Assembly: GCF_001953355.1 (NCBI RefSeq)
Contig: NZ_MPIY01000003.1
Span: 248,001 to 312,000 of the forward strand
Source of the DNA: Polynucleobacter sphagniphilus
GTDB taxonomy: Bacteria; Pseudomonadota; Gammaproteobacteria; Burkholderiales; Burkholderiaceae
Direction of reading: 5' to 3'
Length of the DNA: 64,000 bases
This document shows, piece by piece, positions 1 through 9,883 of the stretch; positions within the stretch are counted from its first letter, which is position 1; each line of letters opens with the position of its first letter. The notes beneath the pieces were generated by a model. That model saw only the letters and a list, made by a program, of their open reading frames with translations. It did no database searches and had not been told where the DNA came from. The position numbers and the translations under genes were made by a program.

Positions 1-1
1 G

Positions 2-912
<911 letters not shown>

Positions 913-944
913 AATTTGAGTGTAAGAATAAAAGCATTTCTACA

Positions 945-971
945 AAAAAGAAAACCCGCGAGTAGCGGGTC
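945..971 (-). terminator. Intrinsic terminator after rplY
   Basis: Read on the minus strand, ACCCGC (970-965), a five-base loop and GCGGGT (959-954) form a 6-bp GC-rich stem followed by TTTTCTTTTTT. It lies 36 bp past the rplY stop and upstream of pth, so it should end the prs/rplY transcript. Confidence 0.85.
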
Positions 972-1006
972 TTCTCATTGAAGCAATTGCCTTTAAAGCA
1001 TCAGGC

Positions 1007-1639
1007 TTATTTTTTTGCTTCAGCGGCTGGTGCAGCAGCAGCTGCTGCAGGAGCGGCTTCAGCGTCAGCAGCTTTAACAGATGGGATACGTGCGTTAACG
1101 AGCACTGGATTCTCTTGCTCAACGTGCAATACCAAAGTCACACCTTTAGGTAATACAACATCTTTAGCGTGGATTGCATGACCCACTTCGATTTTGCCCA
1201 AATCTACTTCAATGAATTCTGGCAAATCAGCTGGCAAGCAAGAAACTTCCAATTCGTTCGTAATGTGGCTTAGTGCTGCACCTTGCAATTTAACCGCATC
1301 AGATGCGTCTGCATTGGTGAAGTGCAATGGAACACGCATATGAACTTTCTCAGATGCGGAAACACGCTGGAAGTCGATATGCAGTACCAATGGCTTAAAT
1401 GGATGCATTTGATAATCGCGCAACAACACTTTCTGCGCTTTGCCATCGATCTCAAGATCAAGAATAGATGAGTGAAATGCTTCTTTGCGAAGAGCATGGA
1501 ATAGCGCATTGTGATCCAACTCAATTGCGAGTGCTGGGTCATTGCTACCGTAAATGATTCCTGGAGTTTTTCCAGAGTTGCGCAGACGGCGGCTCGCACC
1601 CGTTCCCTGTACGCTTCTATTAAAGGCTACTACTTTCAT
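1007..1639 (-). CDS. rplY: 50S ribosomal protein L25/general stress protein Ctc
   Basis: The 5S rRNA-binding ribosomal protein in its long Ctc/TL5 form (210 residues; E. coli L25 has about 94). The N-terminal domain (about 1-95) contains the [15 protein letters not shown] motif that binds 5S rRNA. The C-terminal TL5 beta domain spans about 96-185. The protein ends in an Ala/Pro/Glu/Lys-rich low-complexity tail, encoded by the GCA/GCT repeat around 1015-1065. It lies between prs and pth on the same strand, the usual betaproteobacterial order. A strong terminator follows it. Confidence 0.96.
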   Translation of the reverse strand: MKVVAFNRSVQGTGASRRLRNSGKTPGIIYGSNDPALAIELDHNALFHALRKEAFHSSILDLEIDGKAQKVLLRDYQMHPFKPLVLHIDFQRVSASEKVHMRVPLHFTNADASDAVKLQGAALSHITNELEVSCLPADLPEFIEVDLGKIEVGHAIHAKDVVLPKGVTLVLHVEQENPVLVNARIPSVKAADAEAAPAAAAAAPAAEAKK

Positions 1640-1775
1640 ATTGAATTCCCAAAATTAAGGTTAATTTCCGTTCGCGACCAAACAGAAAAGCCTTTGATTA
1701 TAGCGTGGGATTGGATGCTTTTGCCTAAAAAGGCTGGAAAAATACCAAAAAAGGGCTTAATTACTTGTTTTTGGC

Positions 1776-2744
1776 TTATTCGGCAAACATCGACATCACG
1801 GAGTCACCTTTGCTGATGCGGGAAAGCGTTTCAGCGAGGATGGGAGCAACGCTCAGTTGGCGAATCTTACTTACTTTGATTGCTTCCGGAGTCAGGGGAA
1901 TGGTGTCGGTAACAACCAGTTCATCCAATTGCGAGGCAGCAATTCGAGCAACTGCCCCACCGGAAAGAACGGCATGGGTACAGTAGGCAGTTACACCCTT
2001 GGCACCACGCTCTTTCAGGGCTTCAGCAGCCTTGCAGAGCGTACCGCCAGTATCAATAATGTCATCCATGATGACGCAATGGCGTCCTTCTACTTCACCA
2101 ATTAAGTGCATTACTTCTGAAACGTTTGCTTTTGGGCGACGTTTATCAATAATGGCCAAATCGGTGCCCAATTGTTTAGCCATGGCGCGAGCGCGAACAA
2201 CACCGCCAATATCTGGCGAAACAATGATTAAATCTTTTTGGGTCTTTTGGGCCTGCAGGTCAGCCAGCAATACGGGAGACGCGTAGATGTTATCAACAGG
2301 GATGTCGAAGAAGCCCTGAATTTGGTCCGCATGGAGGTCCATTGTTAATACGCGCTCGACACCAGCGACTGACTGGAGCATGTTCGCAACAATTCGTGCT
2401 GAGATGGCAACCCGTGCTGAACGAGGACGGCGATCTTGTCTTGCGTAACCGAAGTAAGGAATCACTGCGGTTATGCGGCTTGCAGATGCTCGTTTCAGGG
2501 CATCAATCATGATCATTAATTCCATCAAACTGTCGTTCGTTGGCGCACAGGTTGATTGAATTACCACCACATTTTTACCGCGCACGTTTTCTTGAATTTC
2601 TACCTGAATCTCGCCATCGGAGAAGCGGCCGACGAATGCTTTCCCCATGGGGAGGTCGAGCTCTTTAGCAACGGCTTGGGCCAAAACAGGATTTGCATTG
2701 CCTGTAAATAGAGTCAATTGGTCAGCATTCATTGTGGCGGACAT
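1776..2744 (-). CDS. prs: Ribose-phosphate pyrophosphokinase
   Basis: Makes phosphoribosyl pyrophosphate from ribose 5-phosphate and ATP, feeding purine, pyrimidine, histidine, tryptophan and NAD synthesis. Family features are [11 protein letters not shown] near the N-terminus, the [12 protein letters not shown]-binding region, the [14 protein letters not shown] segment and the PRPP loop [12 protein letters not shown]. The open frame runs upstream into the tRNA-Gln gene, so ATG 2744 was chosen, giving 322 residues. ATG 2732 is also possible. The gene begins 60 nt after the 3' end of tRNA-Gln and is probably read from the ispE/tRNA transcript or from a promoter in that short gap. Confidence 0.96.
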   Translation of the reverse strand: MSATMNADQLTLFTGNANPVLAQAVAKELDLPMGKAFVGRFSDGEIQVEIQENVRGKNVVVIQSTCAPTNDSLMELMIMIDALKRASASRITAVIPYFGYARQDRRPRSARVAISARIVANMLQSVAGVERVLTMDLHADQIQGFFDIPVDNIYASPVLLADLQAQKTQKDLIIVSPDIGGVVRARAMAKQLGTDLAIIDKRRPKANVSEVMHLIGEVEGRHCVIMDDIIDTGGTLCKAAEALKERGAKGVTAYCTHAVLSGGAVARIAASQLDELVVTDTIPLTPEAIKVSKIRQLSVAPILAETLSRISKGDSVMSMFAE

Positions 2745-2803
2745 AGGATATTTGGTATTTTGGTGATATTGAATGGGTGATGTATGTTTGTTTCTACAGT
2801 ATT

Positions 2804-2880
2804 TGGCAGGGGAAGAAGGATTCGAACCTTCGCATGCTGGAATCAAAATCCAGTGCCTTAACCAGCTTGGCGATTCCCCT
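2804..2880 (-). tRNA. tRNA-Gln (anticodon TTG)
   Basis: The 77-nt cloverleaf on the minus strand has acceptor strands AGGGGAA and TTCCCCT, discriminator G and an encoded CCA. The anticodon stem is CTGGA/TCCAG around the loop TTTTGAT, so the anticodon is TTG (Gln, CAA/CAG codons). The T arm carries GGTTCGAATCC. The 5' end is only 5 bp from the ispE stop codon and the 3' end lies 59 bp before prs, so the tRNA is probably processed from an ispE-tRNA-prs transcript. Confidence 0.96.
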
Positions 2881-2885
2881 ACAGC

Positions 2886-3770
2886 TTACTCTGAAGAAAT
2901 CAAATTGTAAGCGGGATTTTTATTTAGCCCCCTAACAATTCGACCTACCCATCCTTTTGGAAGATTTTGCAAAAGATTTTCTAGTTTGGCAGTATCTGCA
3001 TGAGGTTCAAGAACCGCAAATACGCTACTGCCAGAACCGGACATACGAGGCCTTGAATTTGGCATCACCTCAGCAATCCAATCTAATGCTTGCTTCACTT
3101 CAGGATTCATCCACATCGCTACTGCCTGACAATCATTTGACTGAAATGACATTGGCTCTGCAAGAAAGCCATCTATTGTAATCGGAGCGTGGTCTCGGGT
3201 CAAATCACTGTCTTTAAAAATGTCTGCAGTAACAATCCCCTGTTTTGGAAAAATCACTAAAAAGTCCTTTGTTTCCAAGGAAATACCCGAAATCTGCTCA
3301 CCAATCCCCTCGACAAAAGCATTTTGTCCAAAAATGAAAAAAGGTACATCAGCCCCCAGTTTGAGCCCTAACTCGCTCAACGTGGGAATATCGAGATTCA
3401 ATTTCCATAGGTAATTAAGACCAATTAAGGTGGAGGCTGCGTCTGATGAGCCGCCACCTAAGCCTGCTCCCATCGGAATTTCCTTTTTAAGGGCAATTTC
3501 TACGCCACCATCAACCTGACCAAGCTCCATTAAAAGGTGGGCTGCGCGAACTACTAAGTCTTCCTCTGGGGGGACCCCAGGGATTGGGTTAATGCGCCGA
3601 ATCTCTTTTTCCGGAATCCATTGAAGACTTAGCGTATCGCACCAGTCAATGAGCTGGAAGACAGATTGCAAGAGATGGTAGCCGTCTGGACGGCGACCAA
3701 TAATATGAAGAAATAGATTGAGCTTGGCAGGGCAGGCAAGCTCAAGTGTCTGCACACTCGGACTACTCAT
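2886..3770 (-). CDS. ispE: 4-diphosphocytidyl-2-C-methyl-D-erythritol kinase
   Basis: GHMP-family kinase that phosphorylates CDP-methylerythritol in the MEP isoprenoid pathway, supplying precursors for ubiquinone and undecaprenyl phosphate. The N-terminal PAKLNLFLHI motif, the ATP-binding IPMGAGLGGGSSDAAS loop near residue 95 and the C-terminal MSGSGSSVFA motif are all present. ATG 3770 gives 295 residues, the family length. It overlaps the stop of the upstream TPR-LolB gene by 8 bp, which points to translational coupling. In other betaproteobacteria lolB also sits directly before ispE. Confidence 0.96.
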   Translation of the reverse strand: MSSPSVQTLELACPAKLNLFLHIIGRRPDGYHLLQSVFQLIDWCDTLSLQWIPEKEIRRINPIPGVPPEEDLVVRAAHLLMELGQVDGGVEIALKKEIPMGAGLGGGSSDAASTLIGLNYLWKLNLDIPTLSELGLKLGADVPFFIFGQNAFVEGIGEQISGISLETKDFLVIFPKQGIVTADIFKDSDLTRDHAPITIDGFLAEPMSFQSNDCQAVAMWMNPEVKQALDWIAEVMPNSRPRMSGSGSSVFAVLEPHADTAKLENLLQNLPKGWVGRIVRGLNKNPAYNLISSE

Positions 3771-5247
3771 TCGGGTTATCAAATACCAGACGAATATCAA
3801 TCGATCCGACGTTTGAGCTGCGGCTCATGGTCAGTTTTTCTAAATTGCTCGATTTGCTCCAGGTATATCGCAAAATCCAGCCATCTTGAGTAATTTGACT
3901 GACTTGACCTTTTTCATTGCGCTCAATGCTGGCATTGCTTCCGGGCCGCGCTTGTCCTCGCAACCAATCGGAGAGCCCACGTGCGGGCAGCGGCAAGCCC
4001 AAGACATTTTGAATCAGGGTATCTGCATCAATTGCAGTGACCACTTCCCCATTGCGTTCGAGGGATGCTTCACTTGGAGTAATCGTAATTTTCGCAAGTG
4101 AGCTACCAACGGGGCTACGGATTTCTAAAATATCTTTGAGCTCATCCTGAGTTAAGGTAAATCCACCCGATCCACCTTGATTTTGGCCTTCAGTAAGACC
4201 GGTGATTTTTACTGCAAATCGTCCGTCCCAAGATCCTTGCGCAGTTTTATCTGAGATTGACCAGCTTGGTTTTAGGCGCGCTAGGGTTTCCTTTAGTGTG
4301 GGATTATTGGCATCGAGCTTTTGCCCTTCACGCCATATATCTTCAGCCTCTGCGGGGCGATTCATGGTCCATAACACTTCGCCAAGATGAGCAGCAATAT
4401 CAGCCTCAGGTTTTTCCTCAAAAGCTTTTTGTAACTGCGAGAGAGCTAGTGCATTCTTACCAAGTCGAAAATTAACCCATCCGAGACTATCCAAAATAAA
4501 AGCATCTTGCGGAGCAATTTCATGCGCTTTGCTGATTAATTTATAAGCCTCTGGCAAATTTTGATTGCGATCTGCCAGTGAGTAACCTAGGGCATTTAAG
4601 CTGTTGGCATCGTTTGGATGCTTGCGCAATATTTGACGCAAAGTTTTTTCCATCACATCGGTATGTCCTGATTGCTCAGCAGCCATGGCATAGGCGTAAA
4701 GAATCTCGGGATTTTGTGGCTCTGGCTTGAGTGCTGAAACAATTTCATAATAGGCACTCATTCCTTGGGCTTCATTACCTGTTTTTGTAATCAGCTCTTG
4801 TAATTGGAAGAGCGTCTGCTCACGCTGGGCTGGCGTCTGATGATTGAGAAGTGCAATGGCAGGGGGTACCGCATCAGACCAGCGTTGATTCAGAATGTAA
4901 AGGGTAATCAATGCTTCCTTGGGTTTGACATCGGACGGCTTGGCCAAGCTTTCCCATTCTTGCGCTGCTTGGAGGGCCAACTTGGGCGAGCCGGCGGCTA
5001 CGGCAATTTCCATGGCGCGTTGTGCAAGACGAGGGTCTTTTAAGTCTTGCGCTAGGTCTAAATAGGTTTTGTACGCCAATCCAGCTTCGCCGCGTTGCAA
5101 AGCTATTTCTGAGGCCAGAACTGCAAAGACCCCTTCGCCACTTTCAATGGCATTTGCATAGCTAGGCGCGCAGTAGAGGCTAGCAATCCCAATGGAGGCA
5201 GAAAGTATTAAACCCTTAAAAAGGGACTTTTGAAAAAGTTTGCTCAT
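3763..5247 (-). CDS. Exported TPR protein fused to a LolB outer-membrane lipoprotein-insertion domain
   Basis: A 494-residue protein made of two parts normally encoded by adjacent genes. Residues 1-32 look like a signal peptide ending at an Ala-x-Ala site (SYANA). Residues about 33-320 are helical TPR repeats with recognisable units such as DANSLNALGYSLADRN and DAFILDSLGWVNFRLGK. From about residue 338 (WDGRFAVKI) the sequence follows LolB: SGGFTLTQ, LEIRSPVGSSLAKITI, DADTLIQNVLGLPLP and LSDWLRGQARP. LolB receives lipoproteins from LolA and inserts them in the outer membrane, and is usually itself a lipoprotein. Here the only early Cys is preceded by SLY, not a convincing lipobox, so the product may be soluble or differently anchored. 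ATG 5247 is preferred over GTG 5253. It lies 35 bp from divergent mutM. Confidence 0.88.
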   Translation of the reverse strand: MSKLFQKSLFKGLILSASIGIASLYCAPSYANAIESGEGVFAVLASEIALQRGEAGLAYKTYLDLAQDLKDPRLAQRAMEIAVAAGSPKLALQAAQEWESLAKPSDVKPKEALITLYILNQRWSDAVPPAIALLNHQTPAQREQTLFQLQELITKTGNEAQGMSAYYEIVSALKPEPQNPEILYAYAMAAEQSGHTDVMEKTLRQILRKHPNDANSLNALGYSLADRNQNLPEAYKLISKAHEIAPQDAFILDSLGWVNFRLGKNALALSQLQKAFEEKPEADIAAHLGEVLWTMNRPAEAEDIWREGQKLDANNPTLKETLARLKPSWSISDKTAQGSWDGRFAVKITGLTEGQNQGGSGGFTLTQDELKDILEIRSPVGSSLAKITITPSEASLERNGEVVTAIDADTLIQNVLGLPLPARGLSDWLRGQARPGSNASIERNEKGQVSQITQDGWILRYTWSKSSNLEKLTMSRSSNVGSIDIRLVFDNPNE

Positions 5248-5282
5248 AAGCACATTCTAATCCGCGAATCTACAATCCATCT

Positions 5283-6119
5283 ATGCCAGAACTTCCAGAA
5301 GTAGAAGTCACCAAACTCGGAATTGCACCCCATCTCATCGGTAGGGCGCTGACTGCCGTCAAGATATTGGATGGACGCTTGCGCTGGCCCATTCCCAGTA
5401 ATTTAGGCAAAATTTTGCCAGGACAGACAGTGCATGCAATTGCGCGCCGGGGAAAGTATTTATTGGTAGAAATGGACCAAGGCCATCTTTTGTTGCATTT
5501 AGGCATGACTGGAACCCTAAGGGTCTTGGCGAAATCGGATCCCTTGAAAACGCATGATCGCGTTGCCTTTGAGTTTGGTGCGCTGAGTCTGCGTCTACAC
5601 GATCCCCGAAAATTTGGCGCTGTCTTGTGGCATGCAAAAAAACAAGGTCCGGTTGAGAGTCATCCCTTGCTAAAAAAATTAGGTGTTGAGCCATTCTCTG
5701 AGGAATTTTCTGGCGAGAATGGTGTTGCAGTTTTATACGCATGCTCGCGAGGTCGTAGTGTAGCCACCAAGCAATTTTTACTGGCTGGCCAAGCGGTGGT
5801 TGGAGTAGGCAATATTTATTGCTCGGAGTCTTTGTTTGAAGCAGGGATTCATCCTGCAAAGCCGGCTGGAAAATTAACACGTCCAGAATGCGCTCGCCTA
5901 GCCAAGGCGGTACGGATGATTCTTAAAAAAGCAATTGATGCAGGTGGCAGTACCCTCAATGATTTTGTCAATAGCGAAGGGGAGCCAGGACACTTTACTC
6001 TTCAAAGCAAGGTCTATGATCGTAAAAATTTACCATGCAAGATTTGCAAAACACCAATCAAGCAAATAGTTCAGGGGCAGCGCTCAACTTATTTTTGCCC
6101 GCAATGTCAAAAGCGTTGA
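5283..6119 (+). CDS. mutM: Formamidopyrimidine-DNA glycosylase
   Basis: Bifunctional glycosylase/AP lyase that removes 8-oxoguanine and formamidopyrimidines. The protein starts PELPEVEV, with catalytic Pro2 and Glu3, and has the RRGKYLL lysine loop near residue 58. The helix-two-turn-helix region contains QAVVGVGNIYCSESLF, and the C-terminal zinc finger has CKIC and CPQC pairs. At 278 residues it is full length. It overlaps mutY by 16 bp, so two steps of the 8-oxoG repair pathway are translationally coupled. It is divergent from the TPR-LolB gene. Confidence 0.97.
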   Translation: MPELPEVEVTKLGIAPHLIGRALTAVKILDGRLRWPIPSNLGKILPGQTVHAIARRGKYLLVEMDQGHLLLHLGMTGTLRVLAKSDPLKTHDRVAFEFGALSLRLHDPRKFGAVLWHAKKQGPVESHPLLKKLGVEPFSEEFSGENGVAVLYACSRGRSVATKQFLLAGQAVVGVGNIYCSESLFEAGIHPAKPAGKLTRPECARLAKAVRMILKKAIDAGGSTLNDFVNSEGEPGHFTLQSKVYDRKNLPCKICKTPIKQIVQGQRSTYFCPQCQKR

Positions 6120-7237
6120 TTACCAGTTTCTCCAAGAAGTTAATTGCCTGGCATGGCCTTCATGGGCGCGCAGGTCTACCTTGGCAAAATAATCTTGACC
6201 CTTATGCAGTATGGGTATCAGAAATCATGCTGCAACAAACTCAAGTAGCTACAGTGCTAGAGCGCTATCCTCGCTTTATGAAGCGCTTTCCAACGGTGAA
6301 GCAATTAGCAGCGGCAAGCATGGATGAAGTTATGGCGGAGTGGGCTGGATTGGGTTATTACTCGCGTGCCAGAAACTTGCACGCCTGTGCTGTTCAAGTA
6401 GTCGAGCGGTTTGCAGGAAAGTTCCCAAATGACCCAGTGCTACTGGAGCAATTAAAAGGGATTGGTAGATCTACCGCTGGCGCCATTGCCGCTTTTGCAT
6501 TTCATGTGCGCGCCCCTATTTTGGATGCGAATGTAAAGCGTGTTCTAGCAAGAATATTTGCAATCGAAGACCCGATTGAAGAAAAAGCTGTCAATGATCG
6601 CTTATGGAACTTGGCTGGTGAATTGTTACCCAGCCAGGCAAAGGACATGCCAACCTATACGCAAGCCTTGATGGATTTTGGCGCAACTTGGTGCACTTCT
6701 CGTGGGCCTGTTTGTTTGAGCAATAACCATCAATGCCCTTTTTCTAAAGACTGCCAGGCTAATTTAAGCGATCAAGTTCTCATATTGCCCCGTAAACGTA
6801 TCAAAGCAAAATCCCCGGAATTCAATTGCGACATGCTTTTAATGAGATCTGGCAATTGGGTGTTATTGCAAAAACGTCCTAGCAAAGCCATTTGGGGTGG
6901 TTTATGGTCTCTGCCAGAATCAAGTTGGAGTGCTAGAGCTGGTGCAAGAACGAATGATCTGCAGTCTCAAGAATTATTTGCGCTGACCTTGCCTGATTCC
7001 CTTGCACCTCAGTCTTTGAAAACAACGGAACCTCTAAAACGCGGTCCTCAAATAAAGCATGTCTTCACGCACAGACGTCTGTGGATGCAAATTTGGGAGC
7101 TGTCGGTGGCAAAGCCAATTGAATGGGGTGATGCTGATTTGCAGTGGGTTTCACTGCGTCAGTTAGGTCAATATGGCTTACCCCAGCCAATTAAAGTGCT
7201 ACTGCAGGGATTGAGTCTAATTCGCGATGGCGTGTAA
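6104..7237 (+). CDS. mutY: A/G-specific adenine DNA glycosylase with an atypical Fe-S loop
   Basis: Removes adenine mispaired with 8-oxoguanine, acting after MutM fails to remove the lesion. The helix-hairpin-helix glycosylase domain has SEIMLQQTQV (catalytic Glu), LKGIGRSTAGAI and ILDANVKRVLARI (catalytic Asp). A C-terminal NUDIX-like 8-oxoG recognition domain follows (about 240-377). The 4Fe-4S cysteines are spaced C-x6-C-x6-C-x5-C, whereas the usual MutY/Nth pattern is C-x6-C-x2-C-x5-C, so four residues (within LSNNHQ) are inserted. ATG 6104 is chosen because the family N-terminus begins shortly after it. The 3' end overlaps convergent rapZ by 47 bp. Confidence 0.96.
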   Translation: MSKALITSFSKKLIAWHGLHGRAGLPWQNNLDPYAVWVSEIMLQQTQVATVLERYPRFMKRFPTVKQLAAASMDEVMAEWAGLGYYSRARNLHACAVQVVERFAGKFPNDPVLLEQLKGIGRSTAGAIAAFAFHVRAPILDANVKRVLARIFAIEDPIEEKAVNDRLWNLAGELLPSQAKDMPTYTQALMDFGATWCTSRGPVCLSNNHQCPFSKDCQANLSDQVLILPRKRIKAKSPEFNCDMLLMRSGNWVLLQKRPSKAIWGGLWSLPESSWSARAGARTNDLQSQELFALTLPDSLAPQSLKTTEPLKRGPQIKHVFTHRRLWMQIWELSVAKPIEWGDADLQWVSLRQLGQYGLPQPIKVLLQGLSLIRDGV

Positions 7238-8081
7238 GGAAATTAATCTGACTGGTCGCCAAGTTTTTTTGCACACTAAAATATTTATTGAGCTGGCCAA
7301 CTAAGTAAACTGAGCGATGTTGGCCGCCAGTGCATCCGATTGCAACGGTGAGGTAGCTGCGACCATCAGCAATATAGTGGGGCAACCACTTTTCAACAAA
7401 GTGAATGATGTCCACTTCCATACTTTGTACTTCCGGTATTTTTTCTAAGAAAGCTTGTACTGGGGCATCATTACCAGTCAAGGGGCGGAGCGCTTTGTCA
7501 TAGTGAGGGTTCGGTAAGCATCGAACATCAAACACCAAGTCGGCATCGCTTGGCACTCCTTTTTTAAATCCGAAGGATTCAAAAACAACCGTTAGTCCAA
7601 GCGGTTTATCTTTTAAGAGGTCTTGTATCCAAGAGCGCAGTGCATGGGCTGGCAAATTGCTGGTATCAATGCTGTGTGCTTGCGCACGTAAAGGCTCTAA
7701 CAAACTACGTTCTTTATCTATAGCCTCAATTAAGGTGGCAGCCCCAGACTGCTCACTTGTTCCGGAAAGTGGGTGACGTCGCCGAGTTTCTGAAAAGCGT
7801 TGAACCAGGGTATTGGTGTCTGCATTTAAGAAGACAATGCGAATCTCGTGTGAACGGCGCAATTGTTCCAGTATGAGAGGAAGGTCTGCGATCGATTCAC
7901 CTCGCCTGGCATCAATTGCTACAGCAACCCGATCACACTTTTCTTTTTCAAGCGTGCTAATGAGATTTTCAAGCAAGGGAACAGGAAGGTTGTCTACACA
8001 ATCATAGCCAGCATCCTCAAAAGCCCTGAGTGCCACTGATTTACCTGAGCCCGAGATACCGGTAATCAGATTAATTTGCAT
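7191..8081 (-). CDS. rapZ: RNase adapter protein RapZ (nucleotide-binding)
   Basis: In enterobacteria RapZ binds GlmZ sRNA and presents it to RNase E, tuning glucosamine-6-phosphate synthesis; in betaproteobacteria the role is inferred. The 296-residue protein has the Walker A loop GISGSGKSVALRA near residue 9, a Walker B-like region and the conserved C-terminal VAIGCTGGQHRSVY motif. ATG 8081 was chosen because the fold starts at MQINLITG. It lies 1 bp downstream of hprK in the ptsN-hprK-rapZ operon. The last 47 bp overlap mutY tail to tail. Confidence 0.95.
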   Translation of the reverse strand: MQINLITGISGSGKSVALRAFEDAGYDCVDNLPVPLLENLISTLEKEKCDRVAVAIDARRGESIADLPLILEQLRRSHEIRIVFLNADTNTLVQRFSETRRRHPLSGTSEQSGAATLIEAIDKERSLLEPLRAQAHSIDTSNLPAHALRSWIQDLLKDKPLGLTVVFESFGFKKGVPSDADLVFDVRCLPNPHYDKALRPLTGNDAPVQAFLEKIPEVQSMEVDIIHFVEKWLPHYIADGRSYLTVAIGCTGGQHRSVYLVGQLNKYFSVQKNLATSQINFLTRHRELDSIPAVAL

Positions 8082-8082
8082 A

Positions 8083-9069
8083 TTAGAGCAGGCGACCTTG
8101 GGTTTTATTGGAATAGGCATCCGCATTCATCTGCTGTCGCTGACGCTCCATAAATTCTTTAAGCGTATCAATGCCGCGTAATTGCAAAATGGTATTTCTA
8201 ACGGCAGCCTCAACCAGTACCGCTAAGTTTCGACCCGCTGCCACTTGAATTTTCACAGTACGAATGGGGACGCCCAGAATATCGATATGCTGAGCTTCTA
8301 ATGGCAGTCTTTCAAATTCACCATCGTTTCTACGAACTAACTGAACGATGAGGCGTAACTTCAATTTGCGGCGTACAGCAGTTTCACCAAAGATGGTGCG
8401 AATGTCTAATAAGCCTAAGCCACGCACTTCCAATAAATTGCGCAGAATCACTGGACAGCGCCCTTCTAGATAATCGGGACCCAGTCTTGCAAAATCGACT
8501 GCATCATCTGCAACCAAGCCATGACCACGGGAAATCAATTCGAGGCCCAACTCACTTTTACCTAAACCAGACTCGCCCATAATTAAGACGCCTAAACCTA
8601 GGATATCCATAAACACACCATGCATGGTTGTTTGGGGTGCGCCAATTTTGGTGAGATAGATGCGAAGGTGGTCAATGACAGTTGCTGCTGAAACTGTCGT
8701 CATAAACAAGGGTGTTGAAGAGCGTTGGCAAAATAACTGCAAATCTGGATCTGCTGCTCTGCCATCGGCCACGATGACGCAAGGCGGTGTCTTGGAAATT
8801 AAGCTGGAAATTTGCTCTTGTTTTTGTTTGGGATCAAGTGCCGCATGGTAGTCAACCTCTTGTTCGCCGAAAATCTGAATACGGCTGGGGTGAATTAGGT
8901 TTAAATGTCCAACCAAGTCTGAGCTGGCTGCGGCTGCTTTAACTGCCTCCGGTGGAAAGGTACGATCTGCACCTTCTAAACCACTAATCCATGAAAGTTT
9001 TAATTCTGCGACATTATCGTCAAAGATCTGTTGCGCATTCACACTCTCAAGAAGCAGCAGCTGGGTCAT
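8083..9069 (-). CDS. hprK: HPr kinase/phosphorylase
   Basis: Serine kinase/phosphorylase of the phosphocarrier HPr. In Proteobacteria it acts in the regulatory PTS-Ntr branch and not in sugar uptake. The 328-residue product has the Walker A motif [20 protein letters not shown] near residue 165, followed by LVADDAVDF. The signature [10 protein letters not shown] and a C-terminal region typical of the hexameric kinase domain follow. It overlaps ptsN by 4 bp (ATGA), so translation is coupled. ptsH and ptsI are not in this window. Confidence 0.96.
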   Translation of the reverse strand: MTQLLLLESVNAQQIFDDNVAELKLSWISGLEGADRTFPPEAVKAAAASSDLVGHLNLIHPSRIQIFGEQEVDYHAALDPKQKQEQISSLISKTPPCVIVADGRAADPDLQLFCQRSSTPLFMTTVSAATVIDHLRIYLTKIGAPQTTMHGVFMDILGLGVLIMGESGLGKSELGLELISRGHGLVADDAVDFARLGPDYLEGRCPVILRNLLEVRGLGLLDIRTIFGETAVRRKLKLRLIVQLVRRNDGEFERLPLEAQHIDILGVPIRTVKIQVAAGRNLAVLVEAAVRNTILQLRGIDTLKEFMERQRQQMNADAYSNKTQGRLL

Positions 9070-9527
9070 TTACTTGGGCTCCATTGCTGCAGAAGTTCAT
9101 AGACCTTAGTACGTTCTTTTTCGGAAGCCAGCGTGTTACGCGCACCCGGGTCTGATAGTAATTGCGCAATGGAAGAGAGAATCTCTAGGTGTTGCTGAGT
9201 CGCCTTTTCTGGAACCAAGAGGAAAATCAACACTGAAACTGGCTCGCCATCCGGTGCAGCAAATTCAATTGCTTGCGCTAGTTTGATAAAGGCGGCAACG
9301 GGATGCTTTAAGCCTTTGACGCGCCCATGGGGAATTGCAACACCAGCACCAAGGGCAGTAGAGCCCAAATCCTCGCGCGCGTTTAAAAAGCCAACTACAG
9401 CAGCAGCATCAATACTGCCTTCTTTGGCAAAAAGGTTCCCGGCTGCCGCGAATGCATCAGCCCTGCTTTTTGCAGGGTTATCTAATGCAATGCGGTCCAG
9501 GGTAAAAAGATCTGTCAGGGCATTCAT
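9066..9527 (-). CDS. ptsN: PTS IIA-like nitrogen-regulatory protein EIIA-Ntr
   Basis: Phosphorylatable regulator at the end of the EI-Ntr/NPr chain, which in other Proteobacteria adjusts K+ transport and nitrogen responses. The 153-residue IIA domain has [20 protein letters not shown] near residue 65, with the active-site His in [24 protein letters not shown] follows. It sits between hpf and hprK. In most relatives rpoN lies two genes upstream in this operon, but it is absent here. Confidence 0.95.
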   Translation of the reverse strand: MNALTDLFTLDRIALDNPAKSRADAFAAAGNLFAKEGSIDAAAVVGFLNAREDLGSTALGAGVAIPHGRVKGLKHPVAAFIKLAQAIEFAAPDGEPVSVLIFLLVPEKATQQHLEILSSIAQLLSDPGARNTLASEKERTKVYELLQQWSPSK

Positions 9528-9559
9528 GTGAATTGATTATAGGTGTCCTGACCCTTCAC

Positions 9560-9883
9560 TTACTCGAAATGCTTTTCGTGATGGTGATCTTGGATTTTTT
9601 CTTTATGTTTTGCAACTTGACGCTCGAGTTTATCTACTACGGCATCCATCGCGTGATAGAGGTCTGCATGATGGGCTTCGGCGAAAAGTTCTTTACCTTT
9701 AAGGTGAAGGGTAATTTCAGCGCCTTGCCGTAAATCTTTTTCTTTGGCGTTATCGACGATCAAAATGGCGGAGGCATCTATAACATGGTCAAAGTGCTTA
9801 CGAATTTTGGATAATCCAGCCTCCAAATGAGTGCGCATAGCGGGTGTAACTTCTACATGTCGGCTATTAATTTTTAAATTCAT
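9560..9883 (-). CDS. hpf: Ribosome hibernation promoting factor
   Basis: Binds the small-subunit decoding region and promotes ribosome dimerisation or inactivation in stationary phase. The 107-residue protein is the short form: INSRHVEVTPAMRTHLEAGL at the start, a basic middle and an HxxxKEK tail ending in a His/Glu-rich stretch (DHHHEKHFE). ATG 9883 has GGAGC just upstream (GGAGCTGCTGATG on the minus strand). The start 30 nt further upstream lacks family support. It lies 32 bp before ptsN, likely the same transcript. A possible promoter (TTGTTC, 16 bp, TATGTT) lies in the gap to lptB. Confidence 0.93.
   Translation of the reverse strand: MNLKINSRHVEVTPAMRTHLEAGLSKIRKHFDHVIDASAILIVDNAKEKDLRQGAEITLHLKGKELFAEAHHADLYHAMDAVVDKLERQVAKHKEKIQDHHHEKHFE

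Noticed and set aside
978..1181. Ala-rich open frame on the plus strand
   Set aside because: It is the reverse strand of the Ala/Pro-rich tail of rplY; low complexity explains it.
5359..5880. 173-codon open frame on the minus strand
   Set aside because: Antisense to mutM; the mutM motifs prove the other strand, and the shadow has no family features.
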